Shown: in pieces, positions 22,601-34,900 of the stretch
How the letters are laid out: each line of letters opens with the position of its first letter
Position numbering within the stretch: the first letter of the stretch is position 1
DNA from: Lycium barbarum
Taxonomy: Eukaryota; Streptophyta; Magnoliopsida; Solanales; Solanaceae
Length of the DNA: 64,000 nucleotides
Assembly (NCBI RefSeq): GCF_019175385.1
Contig: NC_083344.1
Location: 5,742,965-5,806,964, forward strand
Direction: 5' to 3'
Made by a program: the position numbers and the translations under genes
Notes under the pieces: generated by a model
What the model was told of the DNA's origin: nothing
Database searches by the model: none
What the model saw: the letters and a program-made list of their open reading frames with translations, nothing else

Positions 22601-22853
22601 CCTTTCGACCCGATTATCTTTTTGGTTGCCCTTTGGCTTTTTTGTGTTTTACTTCGTTATATTTTTGAACCCCTAAATAAAAATTTTGGCTCCACCATTG
22701 ACCTGTGATGACCGAATCCAGGGATATAATTGTAATATTCACCATTTGATTACTAATAGGGGCTAATTTAGATGCCCGTAAATTTCAAATTAGGCACCTT
22801 AAAGGTTAGCACCGTCAAAGGCAACAAAGAATGATATTAAGCCTGTCAATTTA

Positions 22854-23216
22854 GAGCCCGTTTGGATTAGCTGAAAAAAGTGACTTTTAAGCATAAGTGC
22901 TTAGAGTCTGTTTGGATGGGCTTAAAAAAAGCAGCTTATAAGCTGCTTTTAATAAGCTAAGTCAAACGGACCCAATTATCTTTTTGGGCTTATTTTAAGC
23001 ACAAAATGACTTATAAGCTGGTCAGTCAAACACTCAAAAAAGCTGAAAACAGTTTATAAGCGGCTTTTAATAAGCTAAGCCAAACGGACCCGATTATCTT
23101 TTTGGGCTTATTTTAAGCACAAAATGACTTATAAGCTGATCAGTCAAACACTCAAAAAAGCTGAAAATAGTTTATAAGTTGTTTTCAGCAACTTATAAGC
23201 CAATCCAAACGGGCTC
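22854..23216. mobile_element. PIF/Harbinger-type MITE with internal duplication
   Basis: GAGCCCGTTTGGATTAG and CCAATCCAAACGGGCTC ends, TTA on both sides (22851-22853, 23217-23219). Inside, a roughly 117-bp segment (TTTTAATAAGCTAAG...TCAGTCAAACACTC) is tandemly duplicated. An internal GAGTCTGTTTGGATGGGC suggests one MITE inserted in another. Confidence 0.82.
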
Positions 23217-23283
23217 TTAGTCTTTTGAAGACATGCAATATCATATGTTCTAAATGTTCTGCATACACCTTCATTTAATCAGA

Positions 23284-24862
23284 CTAGTTTCAGGACACGT
23301 GCCACGCACGTGTAACCCAATTCAATCGGTAATAAAATCTTATAACAGTATTGATAGTATAAAAACATGTCTCTAATGAGTAATTAAAAATTTAAAGAAG
23401 AAAAGTGCAAGCTAAATTTGATATATAGTTAGCCTACGCGAATGACTTGATTGTTCAAACATTCTATTAGAATGAGCGTAGCACCTTTGTCCCTTTGGGT
23501 GTATGTTATTGGTTGTTTTACGTAGTACTTCATCAAAAATATCACTCTATCAGATAAGAGAAAATAGTGTATTTTAATGTTTTTTAGTGGGTAATAAAAA
23601 CCTAAAGGACACCAACTTACATATGTAGCCAAACTAACAAAAGAGAATAAATAGAAGTACAAAAAAATAATGAGGTAAAAAATGTTCAATTGTTAAAACA
23701 AACAAATACCGAAAATGCCTAAATAATAGTTAAGACTTCAAGAGAAATGATCATTTCAATTATGAATGCACCCATTATATTCTTCTTATCCTTTTAGCGT
23801 TGCATCAAAAGCTATTTTAAATTTAGATGTTGATTTTGATTGGGCGACGGAGGAGTACTATAGCATGTTCTGTCAAAATTATTTCCTTATAATCATGCTC
23901 AAATTAAAGTACATGTTGAGTTGTTTCTTTAGTTTGAGTTTTTGATTTATTAATCTTTCTTGGACAATCCGACATCTAATCCATTTATGAAGACCAAATG
24001 TCATATGTTGTAAAATTAACAAAAAAGAGAACGATTGTAAATTTAAAATAATGAAGTAATAGGCACATGGTGATATCCTTTTACCTCAAATATGATAGAT
24101 AGTATTATATCAACGGGCTAAACAATAAGTACAAATAAACCAATTAGAAAGTAACAAAACAGCACACTATAGATTAAATCCGCTAAAAATAATAATTGTA
24201 AACTTAAAATAGCGAAGTAAGAGACAGGCACATGGTGATATCCTTTTACCACAAATATGATGAAGATAGTATTATATCAACGGGCTAATAAACAGTAGAA
24301 ATAAACCAATTAGAAAGTACAAAACAACACACTATAAAATAAAACCCGCTAATTTTTTTTTAACAGAAAATTGAAATTATATTGAGTACAAGTTATTCTA
24401 AAAATACAAACTCTTGAATGGTAGCCAACAGAAAATGAGCTTCTCTAATATAAAAAGAAATCGATTTACAAGAGAGATGAGCAGAATACATAAAATAAAA
24501 AGTGCAAATTTCTAAGGGAAAAGAGAGCTTCTAACAAGAGAAGAGAAAATGGAACAAAGGGATAGACAGATTTGACACTTTCGGTGTCTACTTTTATAAG
24601 GTGCAGAATGTTATGTAACAGGTAGAAGCTTAAAGGACAAACCAATAAAATTTGGAATGTAAAAGGGTGATATTCTTAATTGTAACCTATAATAATTGCT
24701 GGGCAGATGAAACATCCTTCCCCCATTAACTCGGTGCAATGTAGCTGATCTGATTTATTTAATTTATTAATTATTAATAGAAGATATTCTTTTTTTTCTA
24801 AAAGGATAAAATCGTAATTCAACTTTTGACTTAGAGTGTTCCCACTTTTAGTATAATAATGA
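23284..24862 (-). mobile_element. Non-autonomous Helitron
   Basis: On the - strand it starts TCATTATTATAC (at 24862) and ends CTAG (23287-23284). The perfect hairpin ACACGTGC-GTG-GCACGTGT (23295-23313) lies just before the end. It is inserted between A and T: the empty site ACCAGATGAAT is intact in the paralogous unit at about 13783 and 34430. An internal tandem duplication has a 165-bp period (24061 and 24226). No Helitron proteins. Confidence 0.88.
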
Positions 24863-26504
24863 TGAATAAATTGTCCTCTTATAAAGTGGGATTATCCCAT
24901 TTCTGAAGGCAAAAATAAGGTTTAAAGTCTATTTATTTTATTCAAAATACGAACTTAGAGTTGATGTTTGAAAAGAATATGTATGTTCTTAAAAGCCTTA
25001 ATGCATTAAATAGGAACAACACTTAATTGAGGTGTCAATATGAAAAAAAAGACAAGTTTAGGAGACCGCATATGCATTAAGCCTTCTTAAAATGATATGA
25101 CTATCCGGAATAGTCTCTTTTTAATTCTACAAATTGAAGTCTTTCTTAAAGAAGAGGGGAAGCCAATTGTACTGTAATGTGTTTTTGTTGGATCCTCAAA
25201 AGACTTGCAAGTATTTTTCCAAACTATATATGAACAACATTTTTTTTTTAAAGACAATGAATTTATAGATAAAATGATTTGATGATGTAAAAATTATTTA
25301 TACTGACAGTGTATATTACTAAAACTCATTAATAAAACAATATTATTCGATCGACCGTGTGAATGTGAGTATACTGTATAAGCTTTTATTGTCTATGCAA
25401 GGTAACAACTTGGGTCCAAAGTTGCAGTCTTTCTCTAATAGATGAGTAAATGGGGAATGTGGGGACATGAGGTCTACTTATGTATGGAAGAGAGTATGGA
25501 AGATGTACAATGAGTTGTGCAAGATCATTGTCCATGTAGTGTTATGAACAGTTGAAATATTTTTCATTGTTTGCAAATACTATTGGTAAATAATACTATT
25601 TATAGAGGACTTTTATACTACACAGCTGCCCAACAAATTTCATAATAAAATAAGTTTAGTTAGTTAGTATGATTACTATCTAGTTTGTATATAATCGGCG
25701 TGGAAACATTATACTGTTATATACTCATTATACACTTATACACTTTTTATATATTGAGTATACACCAGTGATGGCTACAAAGAATTACGGCTAGGCGGGT
25801 GAAATGTTTTATAGCCGCCTGACTAAAATGTTAGGATCCGTATTTATAAATTAAATGGGAAGGGAAATTTGCAGGATTGCCCTTCGCTGGGGTGGTCTTT
25901 AACTTTTACCCCTCAAAATGGTGGTCTTTAAATTTTGTCCTTCAGGCAGAAATTCTGCAAATTAAAAACCACCCCAAATGAAGGACAATCCGCAAAAAAA
26001 AAAAAAGGAATGGGAACATATATTTATATATTGGTCTTTTGGTTTGGGCTACTTGAACTGGTGACGTGAACCTGTGGGGAGTGCAAGTTGTGATCAACTA
26101 GTAGGACGCTAAAATTGGTGGTCTAGACTCAAAAAGGGTGCTCGTTGTGACTGATTTAGCTCGAAAAGAAAAAAAATATCGATTGTGCCAATAAAGTGTC
26201 TGGAATATTTAAAAAGTGGTGTCAATTGTCACCAATGAGACCATTAATTCTCAAACAAAGACGATTGTTGTGAACCAATCGAGTCGCTCATTGATTGCAA
26301 AGAGTATTTAGTAATGATTTGTGAGTTAAATAGATCTTTTTCACCTAATAAACTAGTCTTTTGAAGTTGAAATATTCAATTTATATTTCACAACACAATA
26401 TTATTGTTGGTTACAGACTTAGGATAAAAAAAACACGATATACGCATGGAATACAAGTTTAAGAAAGGTACATAATAAGCATACTACATGTGGATAATAT
26501 GCTA
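24863..26504. other. Unit 2 spacer
   Basis: Aligns with 14850-15840, 38640-40060 and 57965-59620. A segment at about 25860-26010 has inverted AGGATTGCCCTTCG.../...GAAGGACAATCC ends, probably another MITE shared only with unit 4. Confidence 0.55.
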
Positions 26505-26853
26505 CTCCCTCCGTCCCATAATAAGTGTCACCTTAGCCAAAAACACGCATATTAAGAAATCAATAATGCAATGTGAAGTTTACTAAATTATCCCTATATA
26601 ATAAAAATAAATTTCTTTTTCCTCTTGAGTAGAGCATGCACAAGTAGTAATTCTTTTGACATTGAAAATCCAACAATACCAAGTTACTATGTGACTTTTC
26701 CAATCATCATTTAGATGTTACTTTAACTTGAAAGTTTTGTCTAACGGTAGAGTTGGAAAAACTAACCAATTTATGTCTTGGTTTCCTAATGTGACACTTA
26801 TTATGTGATAATTTTTTTTTACTAAGATAACACTTATTTTGGGACAGAGAGAG
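26505..26853. mobile_element. Stowaway-like MITE
   Basis: CTCCCTCCGTCCCATAATAAG...CTTATTTTGGGACAGAGAGAG with TA flanks (26503-26504, 26854-26855). 349 bp. The paralogue in unit 4 (from 59622) has lost its right terminus. Confidence 0.87.
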
Positions 26854-27792
26854 TAAAAGTTTCAAAAATCAAGTTATCCAATATAACTTATATGTAATGA
26901 TCATGTAAGCTCTAATCATTGATAGTGCTTTTCACACAGTAACAAGTATACCTCAAGTCTAGCCAGGCATATTGGCATGTTTGCGGAGAAAGTATTTTAT
27001 TGTCGCCAATTAAGCCCCAGCAACAAGCAGTATTCTACTGTAATCATTAAAGTATGCAATTATTTGCCGACTTTGATATGGGAATCTTTCCCAAGTATAT
27101 GCCTATTTTAATCATTACGTATTTCTTTTCTTTATCTTCTTTTTTCCGTCTTTCTCCTTTTCTCCCTTTATTATGTATCGATTTTTTCCAAAGAACTTTA
27201 AGATTTTTTTTATTTTTTATGTACATCCGGTATTTATACCACAAATAAATATCAATTTTGGTAAGCAAAATTAAAATTTTATTTATCAAAACAATATTAT
27301 AAAAAATAAAAAAAAATTATTGACCAGTTCAGTTTTAACCTTTTCTAACAACCTACTACAACTAGTCTAGGCAGAAATACAAGATCTAGACTAATTACAA
27401 CTTTCTCTTCTATGAAACCAGAAAGTTTGAATGGAGAACAATACACTACTGATTAACATTTCTCTACCAGCATAGGATAAGAATTTAAAAGTCCAATTGT
27501 TAATCCCTGTTCACACATTTGAATTGAGCATTTTTTAGGCAGTAATATTAACTATTCTCTGCCATGTTTAAAATATGCACTTCGTTAGAAGAGCTTGACC
27601 AAATACTGAAGAAGAATTACCAACCACTAGAGTTTATTTCCTTTTTTGAGATTTGAAATAATTCAATCAATGGCAACCATGAATGAACTGTTAACAAAGT
27701 AAATCTAGTTTGAGATTTCTTCCACTTCGTTGATCTTAAGGGGATACAACTAATCAAACATAGACACTTCAAATATTAAAATTAGAATTATA

Positions 27793-27881
27793 ACCACTAA
27801 ATGCAAAGCGCACACGGTATTCTTTAGTAAAAGGCAAAAAAATAGTTCACTTTGTGCTCACTGCGTTGCTTCATAAGTCAT
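27793..27881 (-). pseudogene. U5: U5 snRNA pseudogene (copy 2)
   Basis: On the - strand the 5' region, loop I core GCCTTTTACT and the AAAGAATA arm remain, followed by CCGTGTGCGC. Compared with copy 3, about 45 nt holding the Sm site and the whole 3' hairpin are deleted, joining GTGG to TTATAATTC. Loop-proximal bases also changed (TTTTTTTGCC for CTTTCGCC). The USE has lost its final G (CCCACATCT) and TATA reads TTAGATAAAA. Without an Sm site it could not assemble into an snRNP. Confidence 0.9.
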
Positions 27882-27993
27882 GCCTAACCGTTTGTTAACC
27901 ATTTTATCTAACAAGAAGTTGGTGCTCTCTCTTTCTGTTTAGATGTGGGAGTCAATCACTACTTTTCCTCAACTTTTTAAGGCATCAAAGTAT

Positions 27994-28149
27994 ATGGCTC
28001 TGCTTCTTCTCTTCATCATTTCCTTCAGTTATGATATGGGGGAGCAAATAGAAGAGAGATTCTATATAGGAGATGATAACATGCAAGAAATGGGAATTTT
28101 TGGTAAGAAGATTAATGAAATTATTATATTCATAAAATTGAAGTTCTAA
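27994..28149 (+). other. Copy 2 of the small conserved frame
   Basis: 51 codons MALLLLFIISFSYDMGEQIEERFY..., ATG present. Paralogous to the frame upstream of the other U5 genes. No function assigned. Confidence 0.25.
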
Positions 28150-28399
28150 AAGTGTTTCAATATCTTTGCCTGTGGATAAGTTCTTGTCTGAATTCTGCTT
28201 TATATCAAGATGAGTAAAATAACTTGACTATAGCAAAGCGAGGAACAATATCGGATCAACAAATCTGAGTTCCTTTGGAAGGGATATGGCAAAAGAATAA
28301 GGAACTATTGAGTTCATTTAACTTTATAATTGCTTGCTATATATTACTTGTTTTTTGACATGGAGTCGAAAAAGGAAATGAGGAGAGAATAGTGGAGAA

Positions 28400-28760
28400 T
28401 TGAACTCACAATACCTATTGCGTGAAAGACTTTCACCATTATCACTAGACTGTAAACTGATCACAACACCTATTGTATGAAAGACTCCATCGATACCGCT
28501 GAATCAGAAACTCACAAGTGAAATACTCTGATCGATATCACTGAATTGTAAACTCACAACACATAATGTGTGAAAGACTCTCACCAATACAATTAAATTG
28601 TAAACTCACAACACCTATTGTGTGATGGACTCTCATCGGTACCACTAAACTATAAGCTCACAACACATATTGTGTAAAAGACTTTCACCAATATCATTAA
28701 ACTGTAAACTCAAAATACTTATTGTGTGAAAAACTCTCATCATCGATACCACTAAACTGT
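28400..28760. repeat. 52-bp minisatellite upstream of the U5 pseudogene
   Basis: Seven or so imperfect copies of the same unit as at 17830. Confidence 0.9.
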
Positions 28761-29321
28761 CACCTACATGTTGTGATCCCATTTGTTAGTTTTGCTTTGG
28801 GAAGTATTTGGATATGCAATTCGCTTTAATTCGATCACGAAAAAAAAAACCCTTTTGATCGAAATGATAATTTGCTAGACTAATTGGTGTTGCCTTCCAT
28901 CCGCGAAACTTAAATATCGGTGTTATTTATTTTGTTGTGTAAACAGTTAAGTGCCCCTTTGTTTTGCTACCGTATATTATTTGAAAGTTAGTTATGATAA
29001 TGTGTAATATCTATAGTCCTAGAAGGGTGCCTAATTGCCAGAAGAAATGACACTGATTTATACATTAATTTATGTTTTATTGGGTGCTTCACTTTTGTTA
29101 CTTTGTTGTCCATATGCAAATGAAAGACACATGGATTAAATATTTACTCTATTATAGAAATGGGAATAAAGGGACGAACACATGCTTAAATAATTGTACT
29201 TTGTCTTGCACTGGAAAAACCTTTCAATGTAGTTTTACTTTTTAACCCTTATCTTTTCCTATAATTCACTATATGTCCTCAAGTCTTTTCAAATACTTGG
29301 ACGTGTCCTTTCATAAAATTA

Positions 29322-30180
29322 AGAAAAGTTTTACCACGTGCCTCACATGTCAAGTCATACTTGTGCGAGGCACTTCGTTATTTGACAAATGGACAATTGG
29401 GCCCCACTTTCAAAGATTTCCTCTCTCCTCTGCCAAACTACTCTTTTATCTTCTTTCTCCCATTCCTCCGTTAATATGTTCTCAATTTTCTTCTACTACA
29501 CTTTGTAGTTCACATGACCTACTAATTGGAATGACAAAAAATCCTCCACCAATGCCCAAATGCACTAGAAAAAAGCAAAAATAACTGAATGATATTTCCT
29601 TCAATATGGGTGAATAAAAATTTGGTAGATAGTGTCGTGTTACATCAAGAAAAGAAAGGAGAAAATTCATTGTTATTATCATTTTCAATTCTTATAACTA
29701 AAATGTTCTCATAAAAGTATCAAAGTCAAAACCCCATTGACCACTAAAATCGATTCAAAATCCACTGCTAAAGAAAAAAGCCTAGAACTGATTCAATCAG
29801 CTGCAAAAATCCCCCAAAAGGAATTTTCCAAAGTTAAACCTTTGAAATATAACACTTTCTAATCCGTATTATAAAAAAATAAAAAATTGCTCTAGATTTT
29901 TTTTCCTTAAAAAATAAATTGAACAAAATGGAGAAAAAAATGAATCTGAAAGAGGAACAAAAAATAAAATAATGGTTGAATGAACAAGGAAGAAGATAAA
30001 AGAAGGGATAAGTAGAAGAAAGAATGATGGGTATTTTACTGGAATAAGAGAGACGAAGGAATTAGGGTAGTTTGGCAGAGGAAGTCTTTGAAAGTGGGAT
30101 CCAGATTGTCCATTTGTCAAGTAAACAAGTGCCTCACACAAGTATGACTTGGCATGTGAGTCACATAGTAAAACTTTTCT
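29322..30180. mobile_element. TIR transposon nested in the Helitron
   Basis: Long inverted arms (about 29322-29450 and 30066-30180) start AGAAAAGTTTTACCACGTG and end mirrored. 7-bp AAAATTA flanks both sides (29315-29321, 30181-30187). No transposase. The superfamily is uncertain (hAT or MULE-like with an eroded duplication). Confidence 0.75.
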
Positions 30181-30189
30181 AAAATTAAC

Positions 30190-31280
30190 AGCTCCTTCCT
30201 AGCCTTTGCTTGTGTCCATTCTTCTTTATTTTCTTTTTTTCACCCATTTCTTGGTGGTGGTATTTTGATAAAATTGTGATAGTTTTCCTCTTATATTTTG
30301 ATTTTTGGTTTGATTTTTGACATGTATGTCATTATATTTTACCACTTATGCGAATGCGTGTTTTGGAATAGATACTTGGGCGCATCTATCAGAATGCATA
30401 TTTATTACGTTATTGGAGGATGAATGAACACCTACTACAAATGGAACTTTTGGAATGAATACATATTTATTTAGTGTATGCAGTAATTGTTATTGAATTT
30501 TGGTGGGTATCAAATTGCACAATGGTACACCAAGGGTGTTCGTCAATATGCCTGAAACAAATTAAGTTATTTTTCACATTTTTTAAGGTACCTTTTTAGT
30601 GCAATTAAGCTTTACTTCTCTTTCCGCTCTAAAATTGTATGTGTTTTCTGATGTTGATGCACACATAAGTAGATTCAATTTGTTGAGAACACGGATGTCT
30701 GAGATCAGTCAACGGATGAATCAAAAGGTGCAAAGGAGCAAATCATACACGAAGTGTGCCACCATTAACAAGATATACCCTCCTCCAAAGCTCTTTCCGA
30801 GTAAAAGCTTTTATCAATCTTTGTTTCTCAATCTCTTTTTATCCCATTAGGATGTTCATTTTCGTGCTTTTATTTTTGGGTTTATGTGTGCATGTTATTG
30901 TTTTGGTAATTGAAATATCAAATATGTCAAAATTTTCTTCTTGATGTTTCTTTTGATCCCCATGTGGGGTAATCTAATAGCAGCTTTGGGATAAATAAGT
31001 CATGCTAACTTTCCCTAAAGCTAAAAGTTTATTTATTTTGATGGGCTCATACCCATGATGCGGCTCATAGTGGACAGAAATCAACAGATAATTAGCTGGT
31101 GAATGATTATCAACTACTCAGAATAACATGTTCGCATACTCTTTTTATCATTTGAACCCTTGACAGTTGACACCTAGACGCGTTTGGTCTAAATATGCTA
31201 TCGTAGACTTGAAGCAACTTAAAAAACAATTACCATGAACTACCCTAAGCCTTAAAACAAGAAATCTTTTTTTTTTTTTG
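30190..31280. other. Helitron interior, unrecognised
   Basis: Has a less AT-skewed stretch around 30600-30800, which could be a captured exon piece. The 83-codon frame at 30599-30850 has no recognised domain. Confidence 0.35.
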
Positions 31281-31284
31281 ACAA

Positions 31285-31430
31285 GTGAGGGATGGCTCAG
31301 TGGTTAAGCACCTCCACCCACGACCGGTAGGTCCTGGGTTCGAGTCACACTGGAGGGGAAGTGTGGAAACACTATAAATCCTCCTAAAAATGGGAGGGGA
31401 AAAAAAAAAGAAAAAAAAAAAAAAAAAAAG
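31285..31430 (+). mobile_element. tRNA-derived SINE
   Basis: Box A TGGCTCAGTGG (31293-31303) and box B GGTTCGAGTCA (31337-31347) are separated as in a tRNA gene. A short body and a long A-rich tail to about 31430 follow. It is not a tRNA: there is no acceptor or anticodon fold and it continues past the tRNA length. The target duplication is unclear because of the flanking T-run. Confidence 0.82.
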
Positions 31431-31439
31431 ATTTTTTGC

Positions 31440-32996
31440 TGAATGCATTGTTGTATTTTGTTAACATTCAGCTTGCATATTGTGCTTTTATTTATGAAGC
31501 TAATCAGGCCTTGAAAAATATATTTTTTAAGAAATACTTCTGATTGAGTATATGACCTTTTTTGTTAAACAGTTCTTATGGGTCTACAAGAATTCTTTTA
31601 AGAAAGAATGTCGTGTTGGTATTAATATTGAATAATTTTAAATGGGAGATTATTTGAAAATGCCTTTTCATAGCCGCGCATCCTAAGATATTTGTTATAT
31701 AAATGAACATATGATGTTCGATGATCGTTGTAGGCATCTAACCTTTTTCCCACAAATCTTAGGAAAATGCAAAAGACAAATACCGCATCATTATCATTTA
31801 CAGTCTTTGATCTCCACCACATTCTTCTTTTTCACTGACAGAAGAGTAAGAAGGGAAATGACCAACTGATAAGTAGCAAAGACGGGAAATTCGAGAATTA
31901 CAATATAGTATCACCTTAGTGTAGCTGAGAACAAAACACGTCATCAGTCCCCTAGAAAGCCCTGTTGAGCAAAAAAAGTTCAGTTTGAGCCTACACATAA
32001 GATAGTGTAATTTCATTAAGCAAGAAAAGACTACATTTAGAAATATTCTTAGCATCCTTTTCGAGGAGTGTATATTGATTGTGGAGATCAAAGGGATTCT
32101 TACGCTTAGGTGAGGGTTCCACGTTCCAACTGACCGGCAATCCGAGTTGTAATTAGAAGAGCTTCACTTCCACGAGGAGATATTTGTAAGTGTCATGGTC
32201 CAAACTACCTCCTAGATGTTATGACCATTTCACATACAATGTTATCTATTTTGAAGTCATTAAAAAACATGTTCATAATATTGTATTAATAGAAAAACAT
32301 GTGTAAGAGAGACAAGGTTGAGATATAGTCATCGCCAACTCCCACCACACCAGATGCAGATGTGATGTAAAGGGTGGGCTCGAGTAAGGTAAGTGAGTCA
32401 GCTTTCACTCGGTAGAAAAACAAACCTTTTCTATTTCTATTTATACCAGTTTCTGAGTTTTCCATAATAAGTTAATGCCTTTTGTTTGGCCAGGTATTTA
32501 GTTTCACTCCCAGGATTAGCATTTGCACTCAATATAGTGTTTGAAGGCATTGATGAGAAGTACATTTTTAAGCGGTCGAACATGTATATTAGTTTCTGTT
32601 TTTCACTTTATAATTGTTATGGATCTGCTGCTGCTATTAAATGTTCTCTCCATTTTTTTTATTATTGGTTCTTCTATTAGATATTTTTACGCGATGAAAA
32701 GTTTCTTTTACAATCTCGGCTTTCGCACTTACAAGATATAACCATTGTCTTCTTTGAGACTTCTCATTCACATCATAGCAGTGAGCAGCATCTCTTTGTT
32801 GGGAAGGACAAGGGCAATAGGAGTACCCAACTTCCTGTTTGGAAAAGAAACATATCATTCAAGATTAAATTTCGACAGGTGTTTCAACCAAGTGTTAGCT
32901 ACTGAACTTTTCGAAGTTGTTCTTATCAATTTTAAATCAATCTTGGACACAATGTTGAAATATCTTACCGTTGGGCCCGTGCTAACCTCTTGCTAG
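31440..32996. other. Helitron 3' part, unrecognised
   Basis: Several short frames, for example 64 codons at 32486-32680, where an AG-bounded TATTTAGTTTCACTCCCAGG stretch could be an exon remnant. No family recognised. A non-coding reading is preferred. Confidence 0.3.
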
Positions 32997-33757
32997 TGTG
33001 TTTATAAACCAATAAGAAGTACTATAGAATAAAACAGAAAAAAGAAAATGAGACTTTTAGGATATTTACACAAAGCTGAGTAATTTTTTGTGTATTATAA
33101 AATGATTTCATAATTTACAAGAAAATACCATCGTAATTTGGATTGAATCTCGACGAAATAATATATCAATGAGAAGTTAATTTAATAAGTTTAATAACCA
33201 TTTCTTATAATTTATAATTTATAATTTTATAATGATAAATCAATATATCAATGAGAAGTTAATTTGATAAGTTTAATAACCATTTCTTATACTTTATAAT
33301 TTTATAATGATAAATCAAAAATACAAAAAATCGTCAAAACTCATCTTTATTGAAACCTTTCGTTAAAATATGAAAGAACATTTTGGTATAATAATAACAT
33401 GAAAATGAAAGAGTACCATCTGAGGATTTTTCCACCTGCCAATCAGTAGGTGACAAAAGTGAAGGAATTATCCATTTTGTACTTAGGAAGAAGACGATCG
33501 GTCTATATTGGCTTTTGGTCTCGTTGCATTTACCTTTTTGACCTTTATTCAATCATTATTCTACTTTCTTATCAATTCTATCGTATTAATTAAACAGTAT
33601 TTCAACACGTGAATATAATTAGGGGCGAAAAATTACGCTATATATACGAGGTTAAAAATATTCTACTCTTACGAGAAAGTACCAATCTTGTAGTTCCAAC
33701 ATATTTTAAAACCTTCTGTATCTTTGAACCTATCTTCCTAAAATGACCATATCTTCT

Positions 33758-33831
33758 GTACCACTGTTCTAAGGAGACAGTGTGTTGGCTCCAATTGTGG
33801 TGCTGGGATGGTCTAATTGCTGTCTGACGGA
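33758..33831 (+). pseudogene. U3: U3 snoRNA fragment (5' end and middle missing)
   Basis: Begins at GTACCACTGTTCTAAGG and follows the internally deleted form of 13112-13183 to box D (GTCTGA). The first ~40 nt are replaced by unrelated sequence. Confidence 0.85.
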
Positions 33832-33885
33832 CCATTCAATTTTTATTTTTTTTTGTTGCGTTTTCACTTCTTATATTTTGTTCGC

Positions 33886-33933
33886 GTTCCTTCGAGGACA
33901 TTCCATAAAATTGGAAGGATACAGAGAATATTA
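33886..33933 (+). pseudogene. U6: U6 snRNA 5' fragment
   Basis: Same fragment as at 13238, with the ACAGAGA box retained, 55 bp after the U3 relic and with the same TATA-like upstream TTATATTTT. Confidence 0.85.
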
Positions 33934-33999
33934 TCTTTTGCTGGCAATATTCACCATTTGATTACTAAACCAACTTTTCTAGCTAGGCATCTCAAAGTA

Positions 34000-34311
34000 C
34001 TCCCTCGGTCTTAAAATACTTGTCACGTTTAGCTTTTCGAGAGTCAAATTACATGAACTTTGATCAATATTTTAAGATGCATTTTCTTACCAGTACATCC
34101 TATCCTTCTCATACTCCACTTATGGGATTACATTGGGTATGTTGTTGGTGTTGTATTGATATGAGAAAAATTATAACTTATAGTAATTTTCTGTATAATT
34201 TGTGAGTATATAAGTTTGAATGATAAAATATTAAATTAATTTTATCTAATTTAGCTCCGAAGATTAGGCATCGAAAATAGAAACGTGACAAGTATTTTGG
34301 GACAGAGGAAA
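34000..34311. mobile_element. Stowaway-like MITE
   Basis: Paralogous copy of 13352-13663, same length and TA flanks. Confidence 0.85.
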
Positions 34312-34685
34312 TAAAGGTTGTCGGCACCATCAAGACAGCAATGAATCATTTTAAGCCACTTAATTTAGTCTTTTGAAGCCATGCAAGAGCACATGTACTA
34401 AATATTCTACACACACTTTCATTTAACCAGATGAATATTGTCGTTCAATTTTCCTCTTATAAAGTGGGATTATCCCATTTCTGAAGACATGCAATAGCCA
34501 AGATTATAGTTTTAATTAACACTCATTATTTGAAGTGTTGAATTGAACATTCTACCATAGACTTCTCTTTTCTACCTTCCCCTTTCAACGGACCTAAATC
34601 AGTTCGCATCAAAAGTTTTGTACCGCATCGATAAGACACAGCACTAAAAGACTCTTTTTAACAATAAGCACCATTATCACAAGTC

Positions 34686-34900
34686 ACGACCTTACTTGAA
34701 CAGGATCTGTTCTATAGGCTCGTACCACTCCTTATCCTTGAGTTCTAAGGAGACAGGAAATCAAGTCTGGTTGATGACTCGTGCCCATTTGACCAGAGCG
34801 TGATTGACAGCTTCCACGACCCTCGGGTCATGGTGCCGTAGATGATCGTTCTTAGCCTCAATCATGATGCTAGGATGGTCTTGTGGCTGTCTGACAGACC
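34686..34900 (+). ncRNA. U3: U3 snoRNA, full-length body
   Basis: 215 nt, close to the usual plant U3 length. ACGACCTTACTTGAACAGG opens the 5' domain that guides early 18S rRNA processing. Box C' is TTGATGAC (about 34771), box B GAGCGTGA (34796-34803), box C GATGATCGTTCTTA (34841) and box D GTCTGA (34889-34894). The hairpin CACGACCCTCGGGTCATGG lies between B and C. A T7 run at 34908-34914 could end Pol III transcription. The promoter is weak: USE-like GTACCGCATCG at 34620-34630 has two changes and there is no clear TATA. The body is complete but expression is doubtful. The 3' end seeds the following satellite. Confidence 0.92.

Larger units (their letters stand above)
29148..32996 (+). mobile_element. 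Probable 3.85-kb Helitron with nested elements
   Basis: The other units read TAAATATGTGTTTATAAACC. Here the sequence is interrupted from about 29143 and resumes TGTGTTTATAAACC at 32997. The insert has TCTATTATAG near its left end (about five extra bases precede it) and ends GCTAG before T. An imperfect hairpin GTTGG...CTAAC lies 10 nt upstream of the end. It holds a TIR element and a SINE. The remainder has no protein I recognise. The left boundary is less sure than the right. Confidence 0.6.
22160..33620 (+). repeat. Cluster unit 2 (3'-truncated U3, U5 pseudogene)
   Basis: Second copy of the unit, enlarged by two Helitrons (23284-24862, 29148-32996), a PIF MITE and a Stowaway MITE. It shares unit-4-specific segments (about 25860-26210 with 58978-59335), so units 2 and 4 are closer relatives in that part. 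Confidence 0.85.

Noticed and set aside
31285..31347. Possible tRNA gene (good A and B boxes)
   Set aside because: No acceptor stem or anticodon arm, and it continues into an A-tailed body: a SINE promoter.
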